Assembly (NCBI RefSeq): GCF_016937535.1
Contig: NZ_JAFHKK010000003.1
Span: 62,001-126,000 of the forward strand
From: Sulfurospirillum tamanense
GTDB taxonomy: Bacteria; Campylobacterota; Campylobacteria; Campylobacterales; Campylobacteraceae
Reading direction: 5' to 3'
DNA length: 64,000 nucleotides
The notes beneath the pieces are model-generated. The model did no database searches. It was not told where the DNA came from and saw nothing but the letters and a program-made list of their open reading frames with translations. Positions 45,649 to 55,065 of the stretch are shown piece after piece (position 1 is the first letter of the stretch; every line of letters begins with the position of its first letter). Made by a program: the position numbers and the translations under genes.

Positions 45649-47166
45649 ATGTTTGACAATCAACTTGAACAACAACGTATTGAAAAAGCAAATGCCTTTC
45701 GTGAGTTAGGAAAGAATCCCTACCCTCACGCCCTTACCAAAGACACAACAACAGAGACCTTTAAGACGCACTACGCTTATGTCTGCGAAAGAGACCCTCA
45801 GTCTGACCAAAGCGCCACAAGCACCATCGCTGGCAGGATTAAATTTTTGCGTCATATGGGAAAGGCTGCCTTTGCTAAAATCGAGGACGAGTCGGGAATT
45901 TTGCAAATATACTTCAGTAAAGATGTGCTAGGAGAAACATGGTTTGGTCATGTGAAAAAACTTATTGAAGTAGGCGATATTATCGTCGCCTCAGGCTTTC
46001 CTTTTGTTACCAAAACAGGTGAACTTTCTTTACATGTAACCCATCTTGAACTCGCAACCAAGGCGATTGTCCCCCTTCCTGAAAAATTTCATGGCCTTCA
46101 AGACAAAGAGTTGCGCTACCGCCAGCGCTACCTTGATATGATTATGAATGGGCAAGTAAAGGACGACTTTAAGCTACGATCAAAGGTTGTTAGCATCATT
46201 CGGCACTTTTTTGAATCCTATGGTTTTTTAGAGGTCGAAACCCCTATGATGCACCCCATTGCAGGAGGCGCTAACGCTAAGCCTTTTGTGACACACCACA
46301 ACGCTCTTGGCATCGAACGTTACTTGCGCATTGCTCCAGAACTTTACCTCAAACGCTTAGTGGTTGGTGGGTTTGAAGCGGTTTTTGAAATTAATCGTAA
46401 TTTTCGCAACGAAGGCATGGATCATACACACAATCCAGAATTTACTATGCTGGAATTTTATTGGGCGTATCACACTTATGAAGATTTGATGGACCTTACT
46501 GAAACACTTTTTAACACTCTGCTTGATGCTCTCAATCTTCCAAAACACCTTCCTTTTGGCGAAGAAATCATTGATTTTTCAAACTCTTTTACGCGCATTC
46601 CTTACCAAGAAGCACTTGTCACCATTGGCGGTATTGACCCAGCTATTTTAAAGGATAAAGTAGCCATTTTGAAAAAGCTCTCAGCAGATGGCTTTGAAGC
46701 TAACCCTAAACTCTCTTTGGGACATTTGCACGCGGAATTATTTGATGCTTATGTAGAAGCAAAACTTATCAACCCTACATTTGTAACGCACTTTCCCTTA
46801 GCTATTAGTCCGCTCTCGCGCAAAAGCGATGATGACCCAACCATTGCAGAACGCTTTGAGTTGTTTATTGCAGGGCGCGAAATTGCCAATGGCTTTAACG
46901 AGCTCAATGACCCCATTGATCAATATGAGCGTTTTAGTGGTCAGCTTGAGGCTAAAGATGCAGGAGATGACGAAGCGCATGAGATGGATGAGGATTACGT
47001 TAGGGCCCTAGGATACGGCTTACCACCTACTGCGGGCCAAGGCTTGGGTATTGATCGCCTTGTTATGCTACTTGCCAACCGTCACTCTATTCGTGATGTC
47101 ATCTTATTTCCTGCCATGAAGCCCTTACGAAAAGAAATTCAATCACAAGAAGAAGGAACCGTTTAA
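45649..47166 (+). CDS. lysS: Lysine--tRNA ligase
   Basis: This class II synthetase charges tRNA-Lys. The 505-residue protein has an OB-fold anticodon-binding domain (about 55-150), motif 2 with [24 protein letters not shown] and motif 3 with [13 protein letters not shown]. All class II motifs are intact. Its stop overlaps the glyA start (TAATG). A palindrome copy at 46031-46038 encodes Leu-His-Val in the OB fold. Confidence 0.97.
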   Translation: MFDNQLEQQRIEKANAFRELGKNPYPHALTKDTTTETFKTHYAYVCERDPQSDQSATSTIAGRIKFLRHMGKAAFAKIEDESGILQIYFSKDVLGETWFGHVKKLIEVGDIIVASGFPFVTKTGELSLHVTHLELATKAIVPLPEKFHGLQDKELRYRQRYLDMIMNGQVKDDFKLRSKVVSIIRHFFESYGFLEVETPMMHPIAGGANAKPFVTHHNALGIERYLRIAPELYLKRLVVGGFEAVFEINRNFRNEGMDHTHNPEFTMLEFYWAYHTYEDLMDLTETLFNTLLDALNLPKHLPFGEEIIDFSNSFTRIPYQEALVTIGGIDPAILKDKVAILKKLSADGFEANPKLSLGHLHAELFDAYVEAKLINPTFVTHFPLAISPLSRKSDDDPTIAERFELFIAGREIANGFNELNDPIDQYERFSGQLEAKDAGDDEAHEMDEDYVRALGYGLPPTAGQGLGIDRLVMLLANRHSIRDVILFPAMKPLRKEIQSQEEGTV

Positions 47167-48413
47167 TGAGCCCCTTAGAATCCCTTGACCCTGTTATTTA
47201 TAACCTTATCGAAAAAGAATTAGTACGCCAGTGCGATCATCTTGAAATGATTGCGAGCGAAAACTTCACTTACCCTGCTGTTATGCAAGCCATGGGCAGT
47301 GTTTTTACCAACAAATACGCCGAAGGCTACCCCGGAAAACGTTACTATGGCGGATGCGAGTACGCCGACGAGGTAGAGCAATTAGCCATTGATCGTGCCT
47401 GCAAACTTTTTGGATGTACTTATGCTAATGTTCAACCAAACTCTGGCTCACAAGCCAATCAAGGGGTTTTTAATGCGCTTTTAAAGCCTTATGACAAAAT
47501 CCTTGGAATGGATCTTAGCCACGGAGGTCACCTCACCCACGGCGCCAAAGTAAACAGTTCTGGCAAAATTTATGAGAGTTTTTTTTACGGCGTTGAACTA
47601 GACGGACGCATTAACTACGACCGTGTGCGAGATATTGCCAACATTGTCAAACCAAAAATGATTATTTGTGGTGCTTCGGCATACCCAAGAGAAATCGATT
47701 TTAAGGCTTTTAGGGAAATTGCCGATGAAGTGGGTGCAATTTTATTCGCTGACATTGCCCACATTGCTGGCCTTGTTGCCGCAGGTGAGCACCCTAGCCC
47801 CTTCCCTTATTGTGATGTAGTCTCCACCACAACCCACAAAACATTGCGTGGACCGCGTGGTGGCTTAATTCTAACAAACAATGAAGAAATTGCCAAAAAA
47901 GTGAATTCCGCCATTTTCCCAGGCATCCAAGGTGGCCCCTTGATGCATGTGATAGCGGGCAAAGCCGTAGGTTTTGGCGAAAACCTTAAGCCCGAGTGGA
48001 AAACTTATGCCAAACAAGTCAAAGCCAACGCGGCAGTTTTAGGCAAAGAACTCCTTGCACGAGGTTACGATATTGTGAGTGGCGGCACTGATAACCACTT
48101 GGTCCTCATGAGTTTCCTCAATAAACCTTTTAGCGGAAAAGACGCTGATCTTGCCCTTGGCCGAGCTGGCATTACAGCCAACAAAAATACCGTCCCAGGA
48201 GAAACAAGAAGTCCTTTTGTTACCTCGGGCATTCGCCTTGGTTCTCCTGCGCTTACAGCACGCGGTATGAAAGAAGCCGAGTTTGTTGTTATCGCTGGAC
48301 TGATTGCCGATGTTCTTGATAATATCGAAGATGAAACTTTGCATGGCAAGATTAAAGAGCAAGTAAAAGCATTGGCTAGCAATTTCATTATTTACGCTCA
48401 ATCTACTTACTAG
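47166..48413 (+). CDS. glyA: Serine hydroxymethyltransferase
   Basis: GlyA converts serine and tetrahydrofolate to glycine and methylene-THF, using PLP. The 415-residue protein contains the N-terminal [31 protein letters not shown], the PLP-lysine motif [15 protein letters not shown] (Lys at about 225) and a normal C-terminus. It directly follows lysS with a 1-base overlap and precedes the DUF1882 gene by 7 bases. Glycine supply links it to purD in the same genome region. Confidence 0.97.
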   Translation: MSPLESLDPVIYNLIEKELVRQCDHLEMIASENFTYPAVMQAMGSVFTNKYAEGYPGKRYYGGCEYADEVEQLAIDRACKLFGCTYANVQPNSGSQANQGVFNALLKPYDKILGMDLSHGGHLTHGAKVNSSGKIYESFFYGVELDGRINYDRVRDIANIVKPKMIICGASAYPREIDFKAFREIADEVGAILFADIAHIAGLVAAGEHPSPFPYCDVVSTTTHKTLRGPRGGLILTNNEEIAKKVNSAIFPGIQGGPLMHVIAGKAVGFGENLKPEWKTYAKQVKANAAVLGKELLARGYDIVSGGTDNHLVLMSFLNKPFSGKDADLALGRAGITANKNTVPGETRSPFVTSGIRLGSPALTARGMKEAEFVVIAGLIADVLDNIEDETLHGKIKEQVKALASNFIIYAQSTY

Positions 48414-48420
48414 GACAAGT

Positions 48421-48963
48421 ATGCTCCCCATTGATACTTCTTTAATCAAAATCATCACTGACCACTATTGGATTAAACGAGATACGATTGTTCAAAAAAT
48501 TGCCTACAAAGAGCGTACTTTTTTTGATAAATTTGAACGCATTAATGAGCCTTTAACGCGTGCTATTATCAAGCAACATGAAGACCGTGAAATCACGGTC
48601 GCCCATTCGCTAATTAATCGGTTTGATAAAGTAGAAAATATTGTTTTTGATTACAATGGGCGCAACACTGAGCGCTTTTGGCATCGGGCACAGTTGTTGC
48701 TTAGAGAAGAGGGGTTTATTAATTTTACTGCCTATGAAAGCAAAACTCCCGGGCATTTGCATTTGTATGTTCACAAAGGGCACACTACCTTGCAAGAGGG
48801 TGAGCAGATTGCTAAAATGCTCTCCATGAAACTCGGTCAACGGCTTCCAAGAGAATGGCGGATGTTTCCAAGTTCAGACTTGCCAAAAGAATTTAATATT
48901 TTGGCACTTCCTTACACCCTGTACCAAAAAGAACGTGGCGCTTCATGGTCGAAGCATATGTAG
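48421..48963 (+). CDS. DUF1882 protein, Campylobacterota-specific
   Basis: A 180-residue soluble protein of the DUF1882 family, which as far as I know is limited to Campylobacterota. It is rich in aromatic and basic residues, with repeated patterns such as [25 protein letters not shown] and [24 protein letters not shown]. The segment [14 protein letters not shown] suggests an RNA- or nucleotide-binding fold, but there is no known function. It sits between glyA and the SPOR gene, as in C. jejuni, and is likely co-transcribed. Confidence 0.85.
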   Translation: MLPIDTSLIKIITDHYWIKRDTIVQKIAYKERTFFDKFERINEPLTRAIIKQHEDREITVAHSLINRFDKVENIVFDYNGRNTERFWHRAQLLLREEGFINFTAYESKTPGHLHLYVHKGHTTLQEGEQIAKMLSMKLGQRLPREWRMFPSSDLPKEFNILALPYTLYQKERGASWSKHM

Positions 48964-48981
48964 TGATTTTAAGGAGAAAAA

Positions 48982-49707
48982 ATGGAAGATAAAAACGAGC
49001 TCAGCGATATTGTTCTTGATAAAGACGATGGTGCTAAAGGAATGAAACTAAAGCGCATTTTAGTAATTGCTGCTGTGTTGGTATTGCTTTTTTTGGTAGT
49101 GCTAATCATTATGCGAGCCCTCAATAAGCCAAGCCCAGAGCAAGAAGCGCGACTCATCTTGCCTCCTGAACCACAAAGCACTACTGCGCCAAGTGTCGCT
49201 GAAGAGAAACTTTTTCAACAAGTCCCCATTATTAACGAAGAGCCCAAAGAAAGCTTTGAAGATATGGTGAAAAAACTCAAAGAAAAAGAGCTAAACCGCA
49301 CTCCTGAAGCAGCTCCAAAAGTACCTCTTAGTGAACCTGAGCCTCAAGAGGTAGCCACACCAACTCCACCTAGACCTGTGGCACCTGTTGCGCAACCAAC
49401 GCCAGTACCAAGCACACCTCTAGTGCAACCTCGGGCAGAAACTGTGGCACCCAAAGGTGATCACCTTGCCACCTCTGGTATTTACATTCAAGTGGCTTCG
49501 GTCACACGCACAAATCCTGATGCAGCTTACTTGAAATCCATTCAAGATAAGTCTTTTAACTACCATCTTTACCGCACCACCGTTGGCGAGCAAACACTTA
49601 CCAAGGTTCTTGTGGGCCCCTATGCAACCAACGAAGCAGCACGTGCCGCCTTGGTTAGTGTCAAACAAGACCTTAGCCCTAATGCCTTTATTTTTAGAGT
49701 GCCCTAG
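48982..49707 (+). CDS. SPOR-domain membrane protein
   Basis: A 241-residue bitopic protein. The cytoplasmic N-terminus is acidic, one transmembrane helix follows (about 25-45, ILVIAAVLVLLFLVVLIIM). A long Pro/Glu-rich periplasmic linker (about 50-155) leads to a C-terminal SPOR domain (about 165-241, GIYIQVASVTRTNPDAAYLKSI and KVLVGPYATNEAARAAL) that binds denuded glycan at the septum. The layout is that of FtsN/DedD-like division proteins. Its stop shares a base with the trpE GTG start. Confidence 0.88.
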   Translation: MEDKNELSDIVLDKDDGAKGMKLKRILVIAAVLVLLFLVVLIIMRALNKPSPEQEARLILPPEPQSTTAPSVAEEKLFQQVPIINEEPKESFEDMVKKLKEKELNRTPEAAPKVPLSEPEPQEVATPTPPRPVAPVAQPTPVPSTPLVQPRAETVAPKGDHLATSGIYIQVASVTRTNPDAAYLKSIQDKSFNYHLYRTTVGEQTLTKVLVGPYATNEAARAALVSVKQDLSPNAFIFRVP

Positions 49708-51119
49708 TGTATTCCCGCCAACTTCTTTTTGACCAACTCGCCCCCATCACGATTTACCACAAGCTCCAAGAATTCCTAGGGGGGGAGCTTGGTTTTCTAT
49801 TTGAAAGTGCCATTAATAACGCTTCAGGGAATTCCAGTTTTCTCTTTTTTGGTGCCAAAGAACGCATTATCCACCATCATGGCGTTAGCACCCACACCGA
49901 CGAGAAAGGCATAACGCATCAAATCCAAACCAACCCACTTCTTTACCTAAAACAGCGCTATGCCACTATTGACACGTCCCGCTATAAGCAATACGGCAGT
50001 ACTTTAGGCATTGGTTTTACAGACGGATTTATTGGATACATTGGCTACGATGCCGCCAAACTATTTGAACCCAAGCTTGCGCCACATATGGAGAAACTTT
50101 GCGACCCTCTTGATATTCCAGAAATTGACTTAATGCGCCCCAAACTCGTATGCGAATTTTCCCACAAAACAAACCGCCTTACCCTTGTGACTTTTGAAAA
50201 AGAGCTAGGGGAAAAACTGGACGAAATTGTAGCTCACCTCAAAAAACCCCACCATTATCTGCCCATTAAAACCAGCGACATTGACTCCACTAAAGGCACT
50301 TTTGCCTTTAGTAAAAAGACGTTTTTTGAAATGGTGGCACAATCCAAAGAAATGATTCGCAGCGGAGATGTGTTCCAAATTCTGATGTCCAACCGCTTTA
50401 CACAATACGCAGCCATAGACCGCCTTAGCTTTTACCGCATTTTGCGAAGCAAAAACCCCTCTCCTTATATGTTTTTATTGGACTACAACCACTTTGCCAT
50501 TGCAGGAAGTTCGCCCGAGGTAATGATAGGACTTAAGGATGGAAGTGTCCTTTTGCGTCCTATTGCGGGCACGCGCAAGCGCGGTGCAACCCTTGAAAAA
50601 GACAAACAGATGGAAGAGGAGTTGCTCGCCGATGAAAAAGAGTTGGCTGAGCACCTCATGCTCATCGACCTAGGACGCAATGACGTGGGTCGGGTTGCTA
50701 AAGTAGGAACAGTAAAGGTTTCAGAAATGATGCGCGTGGAGCGCTACTCTCACGTGATGCACCTTGTAAGCGATGTAAAAGCTACACTGGATGCATCCCA
50801 TGACATGTTTGATCTTTTTTGTGCTACCTTTACCGCAGGAACCATGACAGGTACCCCCAAAATTCGTGCTATGGAGTTAATTGCTGATTTTGAGGGGCTC
50901 AAGCGGAGCTTCTATAGTGGCGCTGTTGGCTACTTTGGGTTTGATGGCAACATGGACAGTGCTATTATGATTCGTACTTCCTATGTGGACCACGAAAAAA
51001 TTGTTTTTCAAGCAGGAGCTGGCATTGTCGCAGACAGCAAGCCCGAACTTGAATACCTCGAAGTACACAACAAGCTAGCAGCCATGATGAGTTCTTTAGA
51101 AGATTTGCGTCAATCATGA
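49707..51119 (+). CDS. trpE: Anthranilate synthase component I
   Basis: TrpE aminates chorismate to anthranilate in tryptophan synthesis. The 470-residue protein has the N-terminal domain with FLFESAI, matching the LLES feedback motif of TrpE, and the chorismate-binding domain (about 215-465) with IAGSSPEVMIGL, RPIAGTRKRG, MLIDLGRNDVGRV and TGTPKIRAMELI. The motif favours TrpE over PabB, but PabB-like function cannot be excluded because no trpD is next to it. The GTG start overlaps the preceding stop (TAGTG) and the end overlaps aroE by 4 bases. Confidence 0.85.
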   Translation: MYSRQLLFDQLAPITIYHKLQEFLGGELGFLFESAINNASGNSSFLFFGAKERIIHHHGVSTHTDEKGITHQIQTNPLLYLKQRYATIDTSRYKQYGSTLGIGFTDGFIGYIGYDAAKLFEPKLAPHMEKLCDPLDIPEIDLMRPKLVCEFSHKTNRLTLVTFEKELGEKLDEIVAHLKKPHHYLPIKTSDIDSTKGTFAFSKKTFFEMVAQSKEMIRSGDVFQILMSNRFTQYAAIDRLSFYRILRSKNPSPYMFLLDYNHFAIAGSSPEVMIGLKDGSVLLRPIAGTRKRGATLEKDKQMEEELLADEKELAEHLMLIDLGRNDVGRVAKVGTVKVSEMMRVERYSHVMHLVSDVKATLDASHDMFDLFCATFTAGTMTGTPKIRAMELIADFEGLKRSFYSGAVGYFGFDGNMDSAIMIRTSYVDHEKIVFQAGAGIVADSKPELEYLEVHNKLAAMMSSLEDLRQS

Positions 51120-51910
51120 CCCTCTATTCACTCTTTGGCAACCCCGTAAGCCACTCGCTTTCGCCACGGATGCACAACCTTGCCTTTACACGCCTTGGAA
51201 TTGACGGGGCTTATATTCGCACGCCTTTAGAAGATGGGGCTCATTTAAGAGAGGTTTTTTTAAACCAAAAACTTGATGGCGCTAACGTCACTGTTCCCCA
51301 CAAAGAAGCTGCTTTTAGGGCTTGCGATACAGTACTTGGCATCGCCACTTCCATCAAAGCTATCAACACCCTTATTTACACCAAAGGTGCAATCACTGGC
51401 TACAATACTGACGCGCCAGGGTTTTTGCGTGCTATTGCCTCTTTTGGCATAGTGCGTACTGCTCTCATTTTAGGCGCAGGAGGTACGGCCAAAGCCTTAG
51501 CTTTTGCTCTTAAAAGCACAGGTATTGCGCCTGTAATTCTCAACCGAAGCGCGCCCAAACTCGACGCCTTCATAGCAGAAGGGTTTACCTGTTTTACCCA
51601 CGAGAATTTCTCTCCAGCCTCTTTTGATTTGATTGTAAATACAACTTCCGCAGGTCTTAGCGATGAAGCATTTCCTACCCCTGAAGCACTTTTAAAAACA
51701 CTTTTCAATAAAGCTACTTACGCATTTGAAGTGATATACAAACCAACACCTTTTTTGGCTTTAGCCAAGGCGCATGGGCTTACATGTAAAGATGGAAAAG
51801 AGATGCTTTTGTGGCAAGGGGTTTTGGCCTTTAACCTCTTCCATCATAACACCCTAGCAGAAGAAAAAATTGCCGATGCAATGCGTGAGGCCCTTAGGCT
51901 TTCATCCTAG
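51116..51910 (+). CDS. aroE: Shikimate dehydrogenase (NADP)
   Basis: AroE reduces 3-dehydroshikimate. The 264-residue protein has the N-terminal substrate motif LFGNPVSHSLSPRMHN and GANVTVPHKEAAF (with the catalytic Lys). The NADP-binding GAGGTAKA and the C-terminal GKEMLLWQGVLAF follow. It lies immediately downstream of trpE, so two genes around chorismate are coupled. Its 3' end overlaps the convergent recR by 17 bases. A repeat copy (51781) encodes Leu-Thr-Cys-Lys. Confidence 0.96.
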   Translation: MTLYSLFGNPVSHSLSPRMHNLAFTRLGIDGAYIRTPLEDGAHLREVFLNQKLDGANVTVPHKEAAFRACDTVLGIATSIKAINTLIYTKGAITGYNTDAPGFLRAIASFGIVRTALILGAGGTAKALAFALKSTGIAPVILNRSAPKLDAFIAEGFTCFTHENFSPASFDLIVNTTSAGLSDEAFPTPEALLKTLFNKATYAFEVIYKPTPFLALAKAHGLTCKDGKEMLLWQGVLAFNLFHHNTLAEEKIADAMREALRLSS

Positions 51911-52466
51911 ATTCAAGTGCTTTTGAGAGAGAGAGCATGTCTACGTTCTCCAAGGAAACACCCGTAGGAACACCTTGTGCTATTTTGGTAAACGAAAGCT
52001 GAAACTCTTTTAATCGCTCTTCCACATACAAAATAATACCATCACTTGAAAGCCCTGGTGTTAGGGCAAAAATAACCTCTTGTACCTCGCGCCCCCTAAT
52101 AAGGGCCATCAGTCTTGAAAGAGGCTCTTCCTCTAAAGAATCAAGAACAAAATAGCCACCCTCGTACGCGCCATTCTCCTCTAGTACAAAAATATCTTTT
52201 GCACTCTCCACAATACACAACATACGTAAATTTCTGTATTCATCCAAGCAAATATCACACAACTCGTGCTCACTCACCCCACCGCACGCTTCACAGCGAC
52301 GCAACGAACGCACAGCTGTCTCAATTGCATTAGCCAACTTCATCGCACCAAAGGTGTCTTTGAGCACCAAATGATAGGCAAACCGCAATGCAGATTTTTT
52401 TCCCACTGTAGGCAATGTGCCCAACACCTCAACCAAATTATCAAAGGCTTCTAGTCTGTGTTTCAT
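51894..52466 (-). CDS. recR: Recombination protein RecR
   Basis: RecR helps RecO load RecA onto gaps. The 190-residue protein has an N-terminal helix-hairpin-helix (about 10-50), a four-Cys zinc motif (CEACGG...LCDIC, about 57-71) and a Toprim domain with MLCIVESAKDIFVLEE and FALTPGLSSDG. It is the last gene of the spy-racR-racS-recR series. The racS-recR order is as in C. jejuni. The 3' end overlaps aroE convergently. Confidence 0.94.
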   Translation of the reverse strand: MKHRLEAFDNLVEVLGTLPTVGKKSALRFAYHLVLKDTFGAMKLANAIETAVRSLRRCEACGGVSEHELCDICLDEYRNLRMLCIVESAKDIFVLEENGAYEGGYFVLDSLEEEPLSRLMALIRGREVQEVIFALTPGLSSDGIILYVEERLKEFQLSFTKIAQGVPTGVSLENVDMLSLSKALESRMKA

Positions 52467-52490
52467 AGTAAAAGTGTAACCAAAGACCCA

Positions 52491-53738
52491 TTAAATACCA
52501 CTGTTTTTGCCCAACAAAAGATCAAAATAATGGGTGCCGTTTTCATACGTATACGCCATTTTCATTCCATGCAATGCAAGAATATTGGTGACAATATACA
52601 GACCCAATCCCATGCCATTTTTGGTCTGTTCAGCAGTCGTCACAAAGGCTTCGCAATAGTGCTCAATAGAGTGTTTTAATGCAGGACCATGATTGCTAAT
52701 GCGCAATCCCTTTTCCGTGGTCGTTACGGCTACCTTTTTGTCGCTGCTGTATTTTAAGGCGTTGTCTATGAGGTTTTTAATAGCCAAAGCCAAAAGCTCA
52801 AAATCAGCCTTAACGAGAAAGTCATGGCAAAGGTTTACATGTAAACGTTCTTGCATCTGGACTTCATCGAGCATCAGTAAATCACACCCTTGCTCCACTA
52901 CCAAAGACAAGGGGCACTCTTGGAGGTTTACACTGTAGCTTTTAGAGACCAGTTGTTCGATTTTTGAAAATTCATTAATCAACAAATCCAAGCGCTCAAA
53001 AATACCCACCAAGCGCTTTTTTTGTACATCACCCTTGACCATTTCTGCAACGATGCGCCCTTTTCCGATGGGCGTTTTTAGCTCGTGCATAATAGTGCGC
53101 AAAAAAAGCTGGCGAGAGCGAATCAGGTCTCGTATTTTTTTTACCGCGCGGTCAAACTCGTTGGCCACTTCGGCAATCTCATCTTTTTTATCACTCTTAC
53201 ATGTAATGTCCATGTCCCCGCTTGCAAACCGACGAATGCTTTGGCTCAAAGGCTTCAAGGGATAAATACTGCGCATCACTGAGACGTATATAGACACCAA
53301 AACCGCCAAAGCAAGTGCCAAGGCTATCCACAAAAAATCATCCGTGTGTTTGATGTTTTGATTTTCAAAAACCACACGCACCGCAGGATTGTCCAGAAGT
53401 AAATAGTACCGCTTGTTGTAAACAATTGAAGAAAGAGAACCCAGTGAAGTTGTGCGATGAAAGGTAACTTCCCCTTTTTCAAGAACTGCTGCCATGAGGT
53501 TGCGATTGCTCACCTGCTTAAGGCCAAAGTGACGAAAGTAGGCTTCAATGTCTTTAGGAGGGGTGTTGTTTTGGTGCAATTGAAAAAGATAATTCACGGC
53601 CTGAAACTGACGCTGCTGCATCACTTCTAGCGCCCGCTGGGTTTGCATGTTGTCAAGCAGCAAAAACAACAAACACACCAACGCAAAAGAGATGCCAAAA
53701 ATAGCACTAATGCGACTACTTAAAGAGTGGCGATTCAT
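52491..53738 (-). CDS. racS: Sensor histidine kinase, RacS type
   Basis: A 415-residue inner-membrane sensor kinase. Two transmembrane helices (about 10-30 and 135-157) flank a short periplasmic sensor of about 105 residues. A HAMP region, the phospho-His near 216 in RTIMHELKTPIGKG and an ATPase domain with LIDNALKYS and NGMGLGLYIV follow. The partner racR overlaps by 4 bases. Position between recR, racR and dnaJ matches the C. jejuni racRS locus, involved there in temperature-dependent growth and colonisation. The envelope-stress gene spy in front suggests it senses periplasmic stress. Two palindrome copies lie inside it (52836, 53198). Confidence 0.88.
   Translation of the reverse strand: MNRHSLSSRISAIFGISFALVCLLFLLLDNMQTQRALEVMQQRQFQAVNYLFQLHQNNTPPKDIEAYFRHFGLKQVSNRNLMAAVLEKGEVTFHRTTSLGSLSSIVYNKRYYLLLDNPAVRVVFENQNIKHTDDFLWIALALALAVLVSIYVSVMRSIYPLKPLSQSIRRFASGDMDITCKSDKKDEIAEVANEFDRAVKKIRDLIRSRQLFLRTIMHELKTPIGKGRIVAEMVKGDVQKKRLVGIFERLDLLINEFSKIEQLVSKSYSVNLQECPLSLVVEQGCDLLMLDEVQMQERLHVNLCHDFLVKADFELLALAIKNLIDNALKYSSDKKVAVTTTEKGLRISNHGPALKHSIEHYCEAFVTTAEQTKNGMGLGLYIVTNILALHGMKMAYTYENGTHYFDLLLGKNSGI
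52833..52846. repeat. Iterated palindrome, 14-bp copy in racS
   Basis: GTTTACATGTAAAC is a perfect 14-bp palindrome whose outer base pair is G-C in place of the usual C-G, read as RLHVN. A second core lies at 53198-53205. Confidence 0.9.
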
Positions 53739-54406
53739 CCTAAAAGCTTGTATCCGATGCCTCGTACCGAATGGATATGCTGGGGTGTTTTAGAGCTCTC
53801 TCCAATCTTAACACGCAACCTGCCAATAATCACATCCAAGCTTTTAGAGCCTTTGTCTTTAAGGGACTTGCAATTATACACCAACTGCTCTCTTGAGACC
53901 GAAAATCCGTGTTGCTTGATAAGGTAATGGAGGATTTCATACTCCGCAGGTGTCAGACTAAGGGGCGTTTCGTTGTAGTAAATCTGATGACGCATATCAT
54001 CAACACGAAAGAGTGTTTGTGTGGCATGAGCTTGGGGTTCATTACTTTTTTTGTAGCGACGAATAAGACTTGTAATGCGGGCGTACATCTCTTTGGGGTC
54101 GTAGGGTTTTGGCAGATAATCATCTGCGCCAATTTGAAGCCCAATAACCTTATCGCTCACATCACTTCTGGCTGAGGAGATGATAATGGGAATGTCGTAT
54201 TTTTCGCGAATTTCACGGCATACATCTAGGCCATCCATCCCTGGAAGCGTTAAATCTAAAATCAGGAGGTCATATTTTTTCACCCCTGCACTTAGACCCA
54301 AATAAGGGTCTTCATAATTGGTGATTTTGATATTGTACTCGGCTAAATACTCGGCTAAAATTTGCGCAAATTCTGGGTCATCTTCTATCATGAGCACGTT
54401 AATCAT
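53735..54406 (-). CDS. racR: Response regulator, RacR type
   Basis: A 223-residue OmpR-family regulator. The receiver domain has MIEDD at the N-terminus, the phospho-Asp near 52 (LLILDLTLPGMDG) and the Lys in DDYLPKPYDP. The winged-helix domain has LTPAEYEILHYLI and VIIGRLRVKIGE. The best start is the ATG at 54406, five bases after AAAGGA. A 26-base perfect hairpin separates it from spy and partly covers this ribosome site. It is the expected controller of spy. Confidence 0.9.
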   Translation of the reverse strand: MINVLMIEDDPEFAQILAEYLAEYNIKITNYEDPYLGLSAGVKKYDLLILDLTLPGMDGLDVCREIREKYDIPIIISSARSDVSDKVIGLQIGADDYLPKPYDPKEMYARITSLIRRYKKSNEPQAHATQTLFRVDDMRHQIYYNETPLSLTPAEYEILHYLIKQHGFSVSREQLVYNCKSLKDKGSKSLDVIIGRLRVKIGESSKTPQHIHSVRGIGYKLLG

Positions 54407-54415
54407 CTGTGTCCT

Positions 54416-54441
54416 TTTCAAGGGGCTAATGCCCCTTGAAA
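54416..54441 (-). terminator. Intercistronic hairpin between spy and racR
   Basis: TTTCAAGGGGC pairs perfectly with GCCCCTTGAAA across TAAT, directly after the spy stop codon. No T-run follows. The racR ribosome site begins within the arm. It probably stabilises spy mRNA and reduces racRS expression. Confidence 0.65.
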
Positions 54442-54909
54442 CTAGCTTCGGGGGCCCCTATTTTGCATGTTTTGAACAAACTTTTCACGCTGTTCTGGCG
54501 TGAGGATATTATATAGTTTTTCAATGTGTTTTGCCTTAAGTTCTGCCCTTGTTTGTACATTTTTCATATTTGCTTCTACAAAAGCTTTAGTGTCAAACTT
54601 GGCACCATTGAACGCTTTTTTCATTCCCTCTGCCTTTTCGCCTGGCTTGACAGATGAAAGCATCTCAACCCGCATTTGCGCCTGCACCAGCTTCACTTCA
54701 TGCACTTGTTCGGGTGTCAAGTCAATGCCTTGAAGCATCATCATGCCGCCGCCTTTTTGACCCATTTTTCCTTGATGATTGCGCATTTCTTTGTTTTGAC
54801 CGTTAGCCATACCGCAATCGCGCTGCATCATGCCGCCTTTTGCCCATGCTCCTGTTGCCGCGAGCGAACCTGCAAGCACTACCATGGCTACTGTTTTACC
54901 TAATTTCAT
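54442..54909 (-). CDS. Spy/CpxP family periplasmic protein
   Basis: A 155-residue exported protein with a clear signal peptide (MKLGKTVAMVVLAGSLAATGAWA) and a Met/Gly-rich stretch (GGMMQRDCGMANGQ, KGGGMMML). Two LTxxQ motifs (LTPEQVHEVK and LTPEQREKF) define the Spy/CpxP fold, a periplasmic chaperone induced by envelope stress. The ATG at 54909 follows the perfect ribosome site AAGGAGGAAAC. It heads the spy-racR-racS-recR series. The Met-rich part may bind copper. Confidence 0.87.
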   Translation of the reverse strand: MKLGKTVAMVVLAGSLAATGAWAKGGMMQRDCGMANGQNKEMRNHQGKMGQKGGGMMMLQGIDLTPEQVHEVKLVQAQMRVEMLSSVKPGEKAEGMKKAFNGAKFDTKAFVEANMKNVQTRAELKAKHIEKLYNILTPEQREKFVQNMQNRGPRS

Positions 54910-54940
54910 TGTTTCCTCCTTGGAATGTTTTGATGAGTGA

Positions 54941-54972
54941 AGTATAAAGCAAGGGGCTAAACAGGGCTTTAA
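54941..54972 (-). promoter_or_regulatory. spy promoter with paired GGGCT boxes
   Basis: TATACT (54946-54941, minus strand) is 31 bases upstream of the ATG. At -35 lie two repeats, GGGCTAAA (54954) and GGGCTTTA (54964), with a 10-base period, as expected for an OmpR-family dimer. RacR is the obvious candidate. Confidence 0.5.
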
Positions 54973-54998
54973 TCTTTTGTTAATGCATTGCAACAAGG

Positions 54999-55027
54999 TT
55001 GTATTAAAACATATTTTAAGGTAAAAT
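54999..55027 (+). promoter_or_regulatory. Candidate dnaJ promoter
   Basis: TTGTAT (54999-55004) and TAAAAT (55022-55027) are spaced by 17 bases, followed by a leader of about 32 bases. No HrcA (CIRCE) or HspR (HAIR) operator is visible. Confidence 0.5.
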
Positions 55028-55065
55028 AGCGCTCTTCAAAAAGACTACACTTATAGGATTCTACC

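Noticed and set aside
52491-54406. Naming the kinase and regulator ArsRS or CpxAR
   Set aside because: The H-box resembles ArsS and spy suggests Cpx, but gene order recR-kinase-regulator-dnaJ is that of racRS.
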